DNA from: Cognatundibacterium squillarum | Lineage (GTDB): Bacteria > Pseudomonadota > Gammaproteobacteria > Burkholderiales > Burkholderiaceae_D | Length of the DNA: 64,000 bases | NCBI RefSeq assembly: GCF_014652435.1 | Contig: NZ_BMYU01000001.1 | Coordinates: 806,001 to 870,000 of the forward strand | Direction of reading: 5' to 3' | Made by a program: the position numbers and the translations under genes | The notes under the pieces: generated by a model | The model's database searches: none | Told to the model about the DNA's origin: nothing | What the model saw: the letters and a program-made list of their open reading frames with translations, nothing else | Part shown: one piece after another, positions 7,986 to 17,802 of the stretch | How the letters are laid out: every line of letters starts with the position of its first letter | Position numbering within the stretch: position 1 is the first letter of the stretch

Positions 7986-10400
7986 TTAACGCAACTTCGC
8001 AGCATACTGCTGACCGGCTGCCGTTGTCAAAGCGGCCATGGCTGCTTCAACCTGCTCGTCCAGCAAAGTGCCCTGAGTATCTTGTAAGCTGAAACGGAAA
8101 GCAAGGCTTTTCTCGTCATCCGCCAGTCCCTTACCACGGTACTCATCGAACAGGCGAACAGACTGCACAATCGCACAGGCAGGATCCTTAGCACGGGTCT
8201 GACTGAAGCAATCCAGCAGCGACTGCACCGCCACATCCTGACGTACTACCAGTGCCAGATCACGACTGACCGCCTGGAACTTGGAAATTTCCTGATACAC
8301 AGGCACATCTATATTCTGCAGCGCAGCGACGTCCACTTCAAACACCACCGGTGCTTGCGGCAGTTCGTATTTTTGCTGCAGCTTAGGATGCAGTTCGCCG
8401 ATCACGCCAATGACTTTGCCATCGAGTTCAACACTGGCGGAACGTCCCGGATGCAACGCCACATGCTCCGCTTTCACAAAGCGCAGAGACTTCGGTGCAA
8501 ACAGTGCTTCCAGATCAGCTTTGACATCAAAGAAATCCACCTGACGGTCAGCAACGCCCCACTGCTCTTCCAGCACTGGCCCGTAAGCCAGACCCGCCAG
8601 ACGTTTAGGCTGATGATAGCCTGCGACCGTCAGCGGACCATCGGTCACTTGCGCATCTTTCAGATACACAGCACCGATTTCGAAAACGCGAACACGGTTC
8701 AGCTTGCGGTTAATGTTGTAGCGCGCATTCGCCACCAGACTGCTGATCAGCGTGGTACGCATCACACTCATCTGACTCGCGATCGGATTCACAACGCGCA
8801 CCGGATTGGCATTCGCCGCAAAATCCAGCTCCCAGCTTTCATCGACAAAGCTGTAATTCACCACTTCCTGATAATCCTGATCAGCGATCAGGCGGCGGAT
8901 GGCGAACTGAGAACGGTGGTTTTCCGGCGCGATACGCATGACATGCTCAGCCACCGGCGGCAGCGCAGGGATATTTTCAAAACCGTAGACACGTGCCACT
9001 TCTTCAATCAGATCTTCTTCGATTTCGATATCGAAACGATAGGATGGCGGTACCACATGGAACACGCCTTCTGTCAGGGTAAATTCCAGTTTCAGGCGTG
9101 TGAACACGTCAGCGATCTGTGCATCTGCCAGTGCAACACCGATCACTTTACGTGCACGGTCAGCACGCATTGCCACAGGATTGCGCTCAGGCAAACGGGT
9201 CACCAGATCGGTCACAGGACCAACCTGACCACCGCAGATTTCCACGATCAGTGCGGTAATACGTTCGATATGTTCAACGATGCTCGCAAAATCGACACCA
9301 CGCTCAAAGCGGTGCGCTGCGTCAGTCGAAAAATTCAGTTTGCGTGCGCGGCCCTGAATTGCGTCTGGCCACCAGAACGCAGCTTCCAGATAAATGTTTT
9401 GTGTATCCAGCGTGACTGCACTGTCGTCACCGCCCATGATACCCGCCAGAGATTCCACCGCTTTATCATCCGCTACCACACCGAACCACGGGTCCAGCGT
9501 CACAGTATTACCGTTCAGCAGCTTCAGCGTTTCACCTTCTTTTGCCCAGCGTACTGTGATGCCGCCGTGCATTTTATCGAGGTCAAACACGTGTGACGGA
9601 CGACCGAGCTCCAGCATCACATAGTTGGAAATGTCGACCAGTGCGGAGATAGAACGCTGACCACAGCGCTCCAGTCGCTGTTTCATCCAGTCCGGCGTTG
9701 CCGCTTTTGCGTTTACACCGCGAATCACGCGACCGGCAAAACGACCGCACAGCTCTGGTGCTTCGATTTTAACGGGCACGGTTTCAGTCAGTGTGACCGG
9801 CACTTCTTTGGTGGTCGGCAGATGCAACGGTGTACCTGTCAGCGCAGATACTTCACGTGCCACGCCAAGAACCGATAAGCAATCTGCTTTATTCGGTGTC
9901 AGTTTGATCGTGAATTTCAGGTCATTCAGCTGATAGTAGTCACGGAAGTTCATGCCGACCGGCGCATCCGATGGCAACTCCAGCAAACCACTGTTTTCTT
10001 CGGACAGTTTCAGTTCACGTGCGGAACACAGCATACCCTGTGATTCCACACCGCGCAGCTTGCCGACTTTGATCACGAATGGTTTACCATCCGCACCCGG
10101 CGGCAGTACTGCACCAGCCGTCGCGCACGGAATACGCAAACCGACGCGCACGTTCGGCGCACCGCAAACGATATTCAGTAAAGTGCCGGTACCCACATCC
10201 ACCTGACATACATTTAAACGGTCTGCATCCGGATGCTTGACCACTTCACGTACTTCCGCCACCACCACATTGGTGAAAGGAGGAGCAACGGGCTCAACTT
10301 CTTCCACTTCGAGGCCAGACATCGTCAGCAGATGGGACAGCTCATCCGAAGTCAACTTCGGATCGACCATGGTACGAAGCCAGTTTTCAGAAAATTGCAT
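7986..10400 (-). CDS. pheT: Phenylalanyl-tRNA synthetase beta subunit
   Basis: This is the beta chain of the alpha2-beta2 enzyme that charges tRNA-Phe; it carries editing and tRNA-binding functions. At 804 aa it is normal length. Domains in order are the EMAP/tRNA-binding fold (about 40-150, with [10 protein letters not shown] and [10 protein letters not shown]), B3/B4 editing domain (about 210-375), B5 (about 400-475), the catalytic-like core, and the C-terminal anticodon-binding FDX-ACB domain (about 710-804, beginning [12 protein letters not shown]). It lies 40 bp after pheS in the same operon and is followed by ihfA. Confidence 0.97.
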   Translation of the reverse strand: MQFSENWLRTMVDPKLTSDELSHLLTMSGLEVEEVEPVAPPFTNVVVAEVREVVKHPDADRLNVCQVDVGTGTLLNIVCGAPNVRVGLRIPCATAGAVLPPGADGKPFVIKVGKLRGVESQGMLCSARELKLSEENSGLLELPSDAPVGMNFRDYYQLNDLKFTIKLTPNKADCLSVLGVAREVSALTGTPLHLPTTKEVPVTLTETVPVKIEAPELCGRFAGRVIRGVNAKAATPDWMKQRLERCGQRSISALVDISNYVMLELGRPSHVFDLDKMHGGITVRWAKEGETLKLLNGNTVTLDPWFGVVADDKAVESLAGIMGGDDSAVTLDTQNIYLEAAFWWPDAIQGRARKLNFSTDAAHRFERGVDFASIVEHIERITALIVEICGGQVGPVTDLVTRLPERNPVAMRADRARKVIGVALADAQIADVFTRLKLEFTLTEGVFHVVPPSYRFDIEIEEDLIEEVARVYGFENIPALPPVAEHVMRIAPENHRSQFAIRRLIADQDYQEVVNYSFVDESWELDFAANANPVRVVNPIASQMSVMRTTLISSLVANARYNINRKLNRVRVFEIGAVYLKDAQVTDGPLTVAGYHQPKRLAGLAYGPVLEEQWGVADRQVDFFDVKADLEALFAPKSLRFVKAEHVALHPGRSASVELDGKVIGVIGELHPKLQQKYELPQAPVVFEVDVAALQNIDVPVYQEISKFQAVSRDLALVVRQDVAVQSLLDCFSQTRAKDPACAIVQSVRLFDEYRGKGLADDEKSLAFRFSLQDTQGTLLDEQVEAAMAALTTAAGQQYAAKLR

Positions 10401-10440
10401 AATTCAGCTCTGTCTAATGAGATTAATTCGGTTGTCGGGA

Positions 10441-11457
10441 TCAGTTGAACTGCTTCAGGAAGCGCAGATCACCCTCGTAGAACAGGCGCAGGTCGTTCAC
10501 ACCATAGCGCAGCATGGTCAGACGCTCCAGACCGGAACCGAATGCGAAACCGATGTATTTTTCAGGATCCAGACCCATGTTACGGATCACGGAAGGATGT
10601 ACCTGACCAGAGCCCGAAACTTCCAGCCAGCGGCCTTTCAGCGGACCACTGCCGAACGCGATATCGATCTCTGCGGATGGTTCAGTGAAAGGGAAATAGG
10701 ATGGACGGAAGCGCACTTGCAGATCGTCGGTTTCAAAGAATGCGCGGACGAAATTCAGGTACACACCTTTCAGATCCGCGAAGCTGATATTTTCAGCAAT
10801 CCACAGACCTTCTACCTGGTGGAACATCGGAGAATGCGTCGCATCGCTGTCAACGCGATAAGTACGGCCCGGTGCGATTACTTTGATCGGCGGCTGATTA
10901 GCACGCGCATAGCGCACCTGCATCGGGCTGGTATGGGTACGCAGCAGCAATTGCTTGCCCTGGCTGTCGTTACCATCAACATAGAATGTATCCTGCATCG
11001 AACGTGCCGGATGATTTTCCGGGCTGTTCAGCGCAGTAAAATTAGTCCAGTCAGTTTCAATTTCGGGGCCGTCTGCCACATCGAAACCGATAGAACGGAA
11101 AATCTCTTCAACACGCTGCCATGTGCGCATTACCGGGTGAATACCACCAACACTGCGGCCACGGCCTGGCAGGGTCACATCAATTGCCTCTGCATTCAGG
11201 CGCGCCTGCAGCTGTGCATTCGCCAGCGCTTCACGGCGCTCGGTCAGCGCATTTTCAATCTGTGTTTTGGCAGCATTAATCACTGCTCCCTGTGCTTTAC
11301 GCTCTTCCGGTGCCAGCTTACCCAGACTTTTCATGAGTTCGGTAATCTGGCCGCTTTTTCCCAGATAAACCGCTTTGGCGTTTTCGAGCGCTGCAGCATC
11401 CGGCGCTGCAAGAAAATCAGCACGGGCCTGGCTGACAATTTGATCTAATGAATTCAT
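10441..11457 (-). CDS. pheS: Phenylalanyl-tRNA synthetase alpha subunit
   Basis: This is the catalytic subunit of class II PheRS. Started at [20 protein letters not shown] it is 338 aa; the open frame runs 15 codons further upstream through a region that looks like leader. There is an N-terminal coiled-coil tRNA-binding arm (res 1-90), then the class II core with motif 2 ([13 protein letters not shown], preceded by [11 protein letters not shown]) and motif 3 ([16 protein letters not shown]) near the C-terminus. A terminator-like hairpin lies 40 bp upstream, between rplT and pheS, so expression may be attenuated or uncoupled from the ribosomal-protein genes. Confidence 0.96.
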   Translation of the reverse strand: MNSLDQIVSQARADFLAAPDAAALENAKAVYLGKSGQITELMKSLGKLAPEERKAQGAVINAAKTQIENALTERREALANAQLQARLNAEAIDVTLPGRGRSVGGIHPVMRTWQRVEEIFRSIGFDVADGPEIETDWTNFTALNSPENHPARSMQDTFYVDGNDSQGKQLLLRTHTSPMQVRYARANQPPIKVIAPGRTYRVDSDATHSPMFHQVEGLWIAENISFADLKGVYLNFVRAFFETDDLQVRFRPSYFPFTEPSAEIDIAFGSGPLKGRWLEVSGSGQVHPSVIRNMGLDPEKYIGFAFGSGLERLTMLRYGVNDLRLFYEGDLRFLKQFN

Positions 11458-11496
11458 GCGTTGTTCCCGCTGACTAGAAGCTGAATGAAAAACTGA

Positions 11497-11563
11497 AAAC
11501 AAAACGGGGCACAGGAATCAACCTTTGCCCCGTTTGCTGTGGCTGACCAAAGAAAGTCAGCCA
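11497..11563 (-). terminator. Tandem hairpins and terminator between rplT and pheS
   Basis: On the minus strand the first structure is an 8-bp hairpin (TGGCTGAC/GTCAGCCA, 11540-11563). It is followed by a 10-bp stem AAACGGGGCA/TGCCCCGTTT (11501-11535) and a U-rich TTGTTTT tract. The second has the form of an intrinsic terminator sitting inside an operon. No phenylalanine-rich leader peptide was found between it and rplT. Confidence 0.8.
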
Positions 11564-11581
11564 GCGCGACTGTAAGTCAGA

Positions 11582-11941
11582 TTACGCTGCCAGGTTGGCT
11601 TTAACTTGGTTCACAATAGCAGCGAAAGCAGCTTTGTCAGTTACAGCCATGTCAGCCAGCACTTTACGGTCGAGTGCAATCGCGGCTTTTTTCAGGCCGT
11701 TCATGAACACGCTGTAAGTGATGCCGTGTTGACGTGCACCAGCGTTGATACGTGCGATCCACAGTGCGCGGAATACACGTTTTTTGTTGCGGCGGTCACG
11801 GTATGCGTACTGACCAGCGCGCATAACTGCTTGCTTAGCAATACGGAATACTTTACTGCGACGACCACGGTAACCTTTTGCAAGGTTCAGAACTTTTTTA
11901 TGACGGGCACGAGCTGTAACCCCACGTTTTACTCTAGGCAT
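11582..11941 (-). CDS. rplT: 50S ribosomal protein L20
   Basis: The 119-aa protein is the length expected for L20, an early assembly protein of the large subunit that also represses its own operon in enterobacteria. The basic, helical sequence starts [19 protein letters not shown], followed by [10 protein letters not shown], with the conserved [15 protein letters not shown] in the middle. It lies 24 bp downstream of rpmI in the usual infC-rpmI-rplT order. Confidence 0.98.
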   Translation of the reverse strand: MPRVKRGVTARARHKKVLNLAKGYRGRRSKVFRIAKQAVMRAGQYAYRDRRNKKRVFRALWIARINAGARQHGITYSVFMNGLKKAAIALDRKVLADMAVTDKAAFAAIVNQVKANLAA

Positions 11942-11965
11942 AATTACTCCTTAACGGTGTTGAGG

Positions 11966-12163
11966 TTAAGCACTTGGCATCATACGTGCCACGGATTCCA
12001 TATTGGTGCTGTGAACACCTACGGCACCGCGCAGCTGACGTTTGTTTTTGGTCGTTTTCTTAGTCAGGATGTGACGTTTGAACGCTTGACCACGTTTTAC
12101 AGTACCGCCCGGACGGACGCGGAAGCGCTTTTTCGCGCTGCTTTTCGTCTTCATTTTTGGCAT
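11966..12163 (-). CDS. rpmI: 50S ribosomal protein L35
   Basis: The 65-aa, highly basic protein starts [20 protein letters not shown] and contains [20 protein letters not shown] and an RQLRG element, all diagnostic of bL35. It lies between infC and rplT. The 163-bp spacer before it is rich in hairpins and may be the site of ribosomal-protein feedback. Confidence 0.98.
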   Translation of the reverse strand: MPKMKTKSSAKKRFRVRPGGTVKRGQAFKRHILTKKTTKNKRQLRGAVGVHSTNMESVARMMPSA

Positions 12164-12326
12164 AGCATCTCTGTCTTTTCGACAGCTCCGTTATATATGA
12201 TGGTAGGTGGCAGCAAATTCACTGCTCTTGGATGCCTACTTCTCACTTATTAGTGCAGTCTGTTTCCAGACTGCATTCTGTCCGGCTTCACAACCGGACG
12301 AATTCTGATAATTCGGAAAAACCGGA
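12164..12326 (-). promoter_or_regulatory. Structured spacer between infC and rpmI
   Basis: This 163-bp stretch contains at least two clear stem-loops: an 8-bp stem GCAGTCTG/CAGACTGC (12255-12274) and a 6-bp stem GTCCGG/CCGGAC (12280-12299). Further imperfect repeats lie around TAATTC near 12300-12315. In E. coli, L20 represses rpmI-rplT through RNA structure in the same region. The hairpins are seen; an L20 function here is inference. Confidence 0.5.
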
Positions 12327-12848
12327 TTATTTTTTCTTCTTCGGTGCCAGAACCATCACCATCTGACGGCCTTCCACTTTCGGGAATTGCTCGACCTGAC
12401 CATATGGTTCCAGATCTTGCTTCAGGCGTTCCAGCATACGCACACCGATATCCTGGTGAGCCATTTCACGACCACGGAAACGCAGTGTGATTTTGGTCTT
12501 ATCACCTTCCTCGAGGAACTTAATCAGGTTACGCAGCTTGATGTTGTAATCGCCATCGTCTGTACCCGGGCGGAATTTAATCTCTTTCACCGAAATGACT
12601 TTTTGTTTCATTTTGGCTTCATGAGCTTTTTTCTGCTCCTGATACTTGAACTTGCCGTAATCCATCAGACGGCAAACGGGAGGTTGCGCATTCGGCGCAA
12701 TTTCAACGAGGTCAACTTCAGCCTCTTCCGCCAGGCGGAAGGCTTCACTTAATTTAACGATACCCAGAGGTTCGTTATCAACGCCGGACAAACGCACTTC
12801 AGACGCGTTGATTTCCCCGTTGATACGATGTGTCTTATCGGTAGCTAT
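12327..12848 (-). CDS. infC: Translation initiation factor IF-3, probable AUA start
   Basis: IF-3 binds the 30S subunit, prevents 50S joining and checks start codons. The protein runs (M)[21 protein letters not shown] to a tetra-lysine end (PKKKK), about 173 aa, with the N-domain, a lysine-rich linker ([16 protein letters not shown]) and the C-domain ([19 protein letters not shown]). The start chosen is the AUA at 12848. AAGGA sits seven bases upstream, and the protein then begins like other IF-3s. The only nearby standard start, a TTG at 12863, sits upstream of that Shine-Dalgarno. Rare infC starts, such as AUU in E. coli, are the basis of IF-3 autoregulation. Confidence 0.93.
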   Translation of the reverse strand: MATDKTHRINGEINASEVRLSGVDNEPLGIVKLSEAFRLAEEAEVDLVEIAPNAQPPVCRLMDYGKFKYQEQKKAHEAKMKQKVISVKEIKFRPGTDDGDYNIKLRNLIKFLEEGDKTKITLRFRGREMAHQDIGVRMLERLKQDLEPYGQVEQFPKVEGRQMVMVLAPKKKK

Positions 12849-12921
12849 TGCCGTTTCCTTCAAAAAAAATAATCAAAACTGTGCTACCCCGCTTTACCGG
12901 CGGGGCTGCCCTGACAACGGA

Positions 12922-14832
12922 TTACACCTTGGATGATACCTCGTCCTGCAGACGGAAAATAAAGGCTTCGAGCGACATTACGCCCAGATCCTGATTGCCA
13001 CGCGTACGCACAGCGACAGTGTTTGCATCACGTTCTTTATCACCGACAACAACGATATACGGTAATTTTTGAATAGAATGCTCGCGTATTTTATAGGTAA
13101 TTTTCTCGTTGCGCAAATCGGCATTTGCTCTAAATCCTTGTTTTCTCAGGATTTCAGCAAGGTTTTTCGCATACTCAGCCTGCGCATCGGAAATATTCAG
13201 CACCGAAATCTGCACCGGCGCCAGCCACAAAGGCAATGCACCAGCGTGATTTTCGATCAGAATACCGATAAAACGCTCCATCGAACCAACAATCGCACGA
13301 TGCAGCATGACTGGCACTTTACGACTGTTATCGTCAGCAACATATTCCGCACCCAGACGTCCCGGCATAAAGAAGTCGACCTGCATCGTACCCACCTGCC
13401 ATGGACGACCCAGACTGTCTTTCAGGTGATACTCGATTTTAGGTCCGTAAAACGCACCCTCACCCGGCAGCTCTTCCCACTCTTCCACACCGCAGGCACG
13501 CAAGCCGGCGCGCAGAGTTTCCTCCGCACGATCCCAAACCTCGTCGGTTCCGATACGGTTTTCCGGGCGCAGCGCCAATTTGATCGAAATATTCTTGAAA
13601 CCAAAATCCTGATAAACCTTCATCGCTTGCGGATGGAAAGCCGTCACTTCTGACTGAATCTGTTCTTCAGTACAGAAAATATGGCCGTCATCCTGCGTAA
13701 AGCCACGCACACGCATAATGCCGTGCAACGCGCCGGATGGCTCGTTACGATGACACTGACCAAACTCACCGAAACGCAATGGCAAATCACGGTAAGACTT
13801 CATGCCGGAATTAAAAATCTGCACATGACCCGGGCAATTCATTGGTTTCAGCGCATACGAGCGGTTTTCCGATTCGGTGACAAACATATTGTCTTTGTAG
13901 TTATCCCAGTGACCGGTTTTACCCCACAGAGAGCTATCCAGAATCTGAGGACCTTTCACTTCCTGATAACCACAGTCCTGATACACCTTACGCATGTACT
14001 GCTCTACCTGCTGCCACACGGTCCAGCCTTTTGCGTGCCAGAACACCAGACCCGGTGCCTCATCCTGGAAGTGGAACAGATCCAGCGATTTCCCCAGCTT
14101 ACGGTGATCACGCTTCTCTGCTTCTTCCAGCATATGCAAATATGCTTCCTGCTCCTCTTTTTTCGCCCAGGCAGTACCATAGACACGCTGCAGCATTTCG
14201 TTTTTCGAATCACCGCGCCAGTATGCACCGGCCAGCTTCATCAGCTTAAATACTTTCAACTTACCAGTCGACGGTACGTGCGGACCACGGCACAGGTCAG
14301 TGAAATTGCCTTCGGTGTACAGAGAAACATCTTCACCTTGCGGAATAGAAGCAATAATCTCAGCTTTATAGCTTTCACCGATGGACTTGAAGTAAGAAAC
14401 GGCCTCATCACGTGGCAACACTTTGCGAGTTACCGGCTCATCTTTCTTTGCCAGTTCCGACATCTTCTTTTCGATTGCCACCAGATCATCCGGTGTAAAT
14501 GGACGCTTATAGGAGAAGTCGTAATAAAAACCGTTTTCGATCACAGGACCGATAGTCACCTGCGCATCCGGAAACAATTCTTTCACTGCATATGCCAGCA
14601 AGTGAGCTGTTGAGTGACGAATCACCTCCAGACCATCCGCATCTTTATCGGTGACGATTGCCAGATCAGAATCCTGCTCAATCAAAAAGGAAGTATCCAC
14701 CAGCTTACCGTCAACACGGCCTGCCAGTGCTGCTTTTGCTAAACCGGCACCAATACTCGCTGCCACTTGGGCAACAGTTACCGGCGCATCGAACTGACGC
14801 AAAGAACCATCAGGAAGTTTTACTGAGATCAT
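12922..14832 (-). CDS. thrS: Threonyl-tRNA synthetase
   Basis: ThrRS is a class II synthetase with editing activity. Started at [20 protein letters not shown] behind GGAGAGTGAC it is 636 aa, the expected size; 44 further open codons upstream are leader. Domains are TGS (1-60), editing domain with [11 protein letters not shown] and a Cys/His site near LCRGPH, the catalytic core with the zinc-ligand motif MNCPGH, motif 2 around [19 protein letters not shown], motif 3 ([16 protein letters not shown]), and the C-terminal anticodon-binding domain ([16 protein letters not shown]). It opens the thrS-infC-rpmI-rplT-pheST block. Confidence 0.98.
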   Translation of the reverse strand: MISVKLPDGSLRQFDAPVTVAQVAASIGAGLAKAALAGRVDGKLVDTSFLIEQDSDLAIVTDKDADGLEVIRHSTAHLLAYAVKELFPDAQVTIGPVIENGFYYDFSYKRPFTPDDLVAIEKKMSELAKKDEPVTRKVLPRDEAVSYFKSIGESYKAEIIASIPQGEDVSLYTEGNFTDLCRGPHVPSTGKLKVFKLMKLAGAYWRGDSKNEMLQRVYGTAWAKKEEQEAYLHMLEEAEKRDHRKLGKSLDLFHFQDEAPGLVFWHAKGWTVWQQVEQYMRKVYQDCGYQEVKGPQILDSSLWGKTGHWDNYKDNMFVTESENRSYALKPMNCPGHVQIFNSGMKSYRDLPLRFGEFGQCHRNEPSGALHGIMRVRGFTQDDGHIFCTEEQIQSEVTAFHPQAMKVYQDFGFKNISIKLALRPENRIGTDEVWDRAEETLRAGLRACGVEEWEELPGEGAFYGPKIEYHLKDSLGRPWQVGTMQVDFFMPGRLGAEYVADDNSRKVPVMLHRAIVGSMERFIGILIENHAGALPLWLAPVQISVLNISDAQAEYAKNLAEILRKQGFRANADLRNEKITYKIREHSIQKLPYIVVVGDKERDANTVAVRTRGNQDLGVMSLEAFIFRLQDEVSSKV

Positions 14833-14890
14833 GTCACTCTCCAAGTGGCAAAATACAAAAGAAACGGAAAAATGCAGGAATTTCTGGACG

Positions 14891-14920
14891 AAAAAAAAAG
14901 CACGGCTAGCCGTGCTTTTT
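14891..14920 (-). terminator. Terminator between tRNA-Val and thrS
   Basis: The perfect 16-nt palindrome GCACGGCTAGCCGTGC (14900-14915) is flanked by A and T runs on both sides, so it could work in both directions. On the minus strand it follows tRNA-Val and stands about 60 bp before the thrS ATG. Confidence 0.85.
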
Positions 14921-15030
14921 CTTTTATTGAAAGACGAAAAAGAACCCTGACTAGCGTCACTCACAAACCATCAACGTGGTAGTTCGCGGTGTCATAACCG
15001 GGTTGCCTTTCTCGCTCTTATCTGAATTGG

Positions 15031-15107
15031 TGGTAGACACGATTGGACTCGAACCAACGACCCCTACCATGTCAAGGTAGTGCTCTAACCAGCTGAGCTA
15101 CGCGTCT
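15031..15107 (-). tRNA. tRNA-Val(GAC)
   Basis: The 77-nt gene has CCA encoded. The acceptor stem is AGACGCG/CGTGTCT with one G-U pair, the D arm starts TAGCTCAGCTGGTTAGAGC, the anticodon loop CTTGACA carries GAC (Val), and the T arm has GGTTCGAGTCC. It lies between relA and thrS. A TATAAT box at 15119-15124 is well placed upstream, but I see no good -35 element. Confidence 0.97.
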
Positions 15108-15168
15108 ATAGGAGCAGCATTATAGCAAGGCCAACGAAAAAAGCTAGCCCTGCCACCATATTTTTACT

Positions 15169-17409
15169 TTACTGCCGGCGAACCTCCTGAATGCCGGTAA
15201 CTTCACGGATCGCGTTCAGCGCCTTTACCAGTTGAGAGGTGCCGCTGATTTCCACGGTAAACGACATCCTTGCCTGACCTTTTGCACTTTGCGTATGGAC
15301 GCCGATCACATTGATTTTATCTTTAGACAGCACTTCAGAAATATCTCGCAACAATCCCTGACGGTCCTGCGCCAGCACAAAAATATCGACAGGAAAAACC
15401 GTGTCACGAACCTGATCACCCCAGGTCGTCTGAATCACACGTTCCGGCGCCTTATTGCGCATTTCGGCAAAATTCTTGCAACTCAGCCTGTGTATCGACA
15501 CACCTTTGCCGCGCGTGACAAAACCAACAATGTCATCCGGTGGCGCCGGCTTACAGCAGCGTGCCAGCTGGGTCATCAGTCCATCCGTACCAACCACCAG
15601 CACACCCGACTTTGCGCCCTGAATAACGCTGGAAGCGCGACTCTTATTCGTAATCTGCAATGCATCCGGCAATTCCGGCTCTGGCTGCTGTTCGCGCAGA
15701 ATCAGTTCGATCTGGCGCAGACTAAACTCTTCTTTTCCGACAGATAAAAACAATTCATCCGGTGCAGCAAATCCAAGCTTACGCGCCAGCTCTTCAAGAT
15801 TGACTGCGGTCTTCCCCTCGCGCTGCAGCGTTTTCTCCACCATCGCCCTGCCTTCAGACAGCGTTTGCTGCTGGTCGATTGCATTGAACCATGCCCGGAT
15901 TTTGCTGCGGGTTCGGGTGCTGGCGGAATACTCGGGACTCAGCCAGTCGCGCGATGGTCCGGTTTGCGGCGAACCGGCTTTGAGCGTAATGATTTCCACC
16001 GTCTGCCCGTTTTGCAAACGCGTATTCAGCGGCACCATCACGCTGTCAACTTTTGCACCACGGCAGCGATGTCCGACATCCGTATGCAACTGATATGCAA
16101 AATCTACCGGCGTGGCATTACTTGGCAATTCGATGACTTTCGCCTGCGGTGTTAATACATAAATCCGGTCGTCAATGGATGCGGATTTGAGTTTTTCCAC
16201 CCATTCTTTTTGTACATCTTCATGCTCAACAACCGCATCGGTCACATCCGTTTTCCACGCCAGCAACTGACGCAGCCAGGCGATTTTTTCATCATATTCC
16301 TGCGCGGTGAAATTTGAACCGCCGCTTTCTTTATAGCGCCAGTGCGCTGCCACACCATACTCGGCAAACTGATGCATTTCGCGTGTGCGGATCTGCACTT
16401 CGAGCGGACGACCATCATCCACCATCACTACCGTGTGCAAAGATTTATACCCGTTTGGTTTCGGACGCGAAATGTAGTCGTCAAATTCTTTTGGGATCGG
16501 TACCCATGCGTTATGTACGATACCGAGTACGGTGTAACAATCCTTAATATCATCAACAATCACACGGAAGGCACGGACATCGTACAGTTCACGGAAATCA
16601 ACCGACTTCCCTTTCATCTTTTTCCAGATGCTGTAGATGTGCTTAGGGCGGCCTGATACTTCTGCGCGTACGCCAGCCGCTTTCAGCTCGCTGTTTAAAC
16701 GGGCAATCGAATTCACCACGAAAGATTCACGTTCAACCCGCTTCTCTTCCAGCATCTTCGCAATACGCTTGTACTGATCAGGCTCGAGAAAGCGGAACGA
16801 TAAGTCTTCCAGCTCCCACTTCAGTTGCCAGACACCGAGCCGGTTTGCCAGCGGCGCATACAAATCCATGGTTTCGCTGGCGTACTGACGGGCGGCACCG
16901 TCTTCCTTTTTGACTTCGGCAAAATAGCGCAGCGTGGTGACGCGGGACGATAAGCGTATCAGCACCACGCGCATATCACTGGCCATCGCCAGCACCATTT
17001 TGCGCAGGGTTTCCATCTGTGCGGCTGCCTTATCCGCAGCATCTTTACCTTTCCCCGGATCGTGCTGGGTCAGTGCTGTTTCACGCAAACGCAGCAGACG
17101 ACGGGTGCCAGTCACCAGATCGGCGATCTCTGCACCAAAACGGGCCTCGATCTGCTCTGCCGCTTTTGGCGCCAGATCCGGCAATTCGAACAATAAAGCG
17201 GCAATTCGGGAATCCACATCCGTTCGCAGCATCGCCAGTGTGCTGGCCACGCCGCGCGAGAATGCAAGGGCATTCTGGCCGGTAATCACAGACTGTTCCT
17301 GATAATAAGGCGTGACAAAATCCAGCGCGTCTATCAGTTTATCTTTATCTGATTCGGACAGACTTTCCAGTAACTGTGCTTCAGACTGGGCAACGGAAGT
17401 AGAAACCAT
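15169..17409 (-). CDS. relA: GTP pyrophosphokinase, RelA type ((p)ppGpp synthetase I)
   Basis: RelA makes (p)ppGpp on stalled ribosomes and drives the stringent response. At 746 aa the domain order is a degenerate hydrolase region, synthetase (about 245-360, with ELYDVRAFRVIVDD and the GTP-site RPKPNGYKSLHT), TGS (about 400-465), a helical/zinc-finger region with a CC pair (RCCKPAPPDD), and a C-terminal ACT domain (from about res 670). In the hydrolase region the metal-binding HD of bifunctional Rel/SpoT is absent (the text reads ALLFELPDL). This should therefore be synthesis-only, with a SpoT elsewhere in the genome. The next gene upstream is a RidA-like gene. Confidence 0.95.
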   Translation of the reverse strand: MVSTSVAQSEAQLLESLSESDKDKLIDALDFVTPYYQEQSVITGQNALAFSRGVASTLAMLRTDVDSRIAALLFELPDLAPKAAEQIEARFGAEIADLVTGTRRLLRLRETALTQHDPGKGKDAADKAAAQMETLRKMVLAMASDMRVVLIRLSSRVTTLRYFAEVKKEDGAARQYASETMDLYAPLANRLGVWQLKWELEDLSFRFLEPDQYKRIAKMLEEKRVERESFVVNSIARLNSELKAAGVRAEVSGRPKHIYSIWKKMKGKSVDFRELYDVRAFRVIVDDIKDCYTVLGIVHNAWVPIPKEFDDYISRPKPNGYKSLHTVVMVDDGRPLEVQIRTREMHQFAEYGVAAHWRYKESGGSNFTAQEYDEKIAWLRQLLAWKTDVTDAVVEHEDVQKEWVEKLKSASIDDRIYVLTPQAKVIELPSNATPVDFAYQLHTDVGHRCRGAKVDSVMVPLNTRLQNGQTVEIITLKAGSPQTGPSRDWLSPEYSASTRTRSKIRAWFNAIDQQQTLSEGRAMVEKTLQREGKTAVNLEELARKLGFAAPDELFLSVGKEEFSLRQIELILREQQPEPELPDALQITNKSRASSVIQGAKSGVLVVGTDGLMTQLARCCKPAPPDDIVGFVTRGKGVSIHRLSCKNFAEMRNKAPERVIQTTWGDQVRDTVFPVDIFVLAQDRQGLLRDISEVLSKDKINVIGVHTQSAKGQARMSFTVEISGTSQLVKALNAIREVTGIQEVRRQ

Positions 17410-17437
17410 AGTGCGTTATCGGTGCTTTCTTAATTCT

Positions 17438-17788
17438 TTATTTCAGAGCTGCAGTCACAACCACTTCAATCAGCCATGCCGGATCAGCCAGCGGCGCCTG
17501 TACTGTTGCACGCGGCGGTGTATTACCTTCTGCCACCCAGGCATCCCAGACTTCATTCATCGCGCCGATTTGCTGAATATCTTTCAGAAAAATCTGGCAG
17601 GACAAAATACGGGATTTATCGCTGCCAGCCTCATTCAGCAAGCGCTCTACATGGCCCAGTACTTCACGGGTCTGGCCGTAAATATCCTGACTGACATCTT
17701 CCGGAATCTGACCCGCCAGATACACGACACCGTTATAAACAGCGGCTTCCGACAGACGTTTTCCGACGTGCATGCGACGAATTTCCAT
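17438..17788 (-). CDS. RidA/YjgF/YER057c/UK114-family protein
   Basis: RidA proteins hydrolyse reactive 2-aminoacrylate and other enamine/imine intermediates. The 116-aa, single-domain protein has the family signature near the C-terminus (PPRATVQAPLADPAWLIEV), including the conserved Arg that binds the substrate carboxylate. YLAGQIPED near the N-terminus also fits. It lies between a hydrolase gene and relA with short gaps, so co-transcription is likely. Whether it belongs to the RidA archetype or one of the Rid1-7 subgroups cannot be settled here. Confidence 0.9.
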   Translation of the reverse strand: MEIRRMHVGKRLSEAAVYNGVVYLAGQIPEDVSQDIYGQTREVLGHVERLLNEAGSDKSRILSCQIFLKDIQQIGAMNEVWDAWVAEGNTPPRATVQAPLADPAWLIEVVVTAALK

Positions 17789-17802
17789 ATACTTTTTCTT
17801 CC

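Noticed and set aside
8355..9596. 413-codon open frame on the plus strand
   Set aside because: It is the antisense of pheT; no start signal and no recognisable domain.
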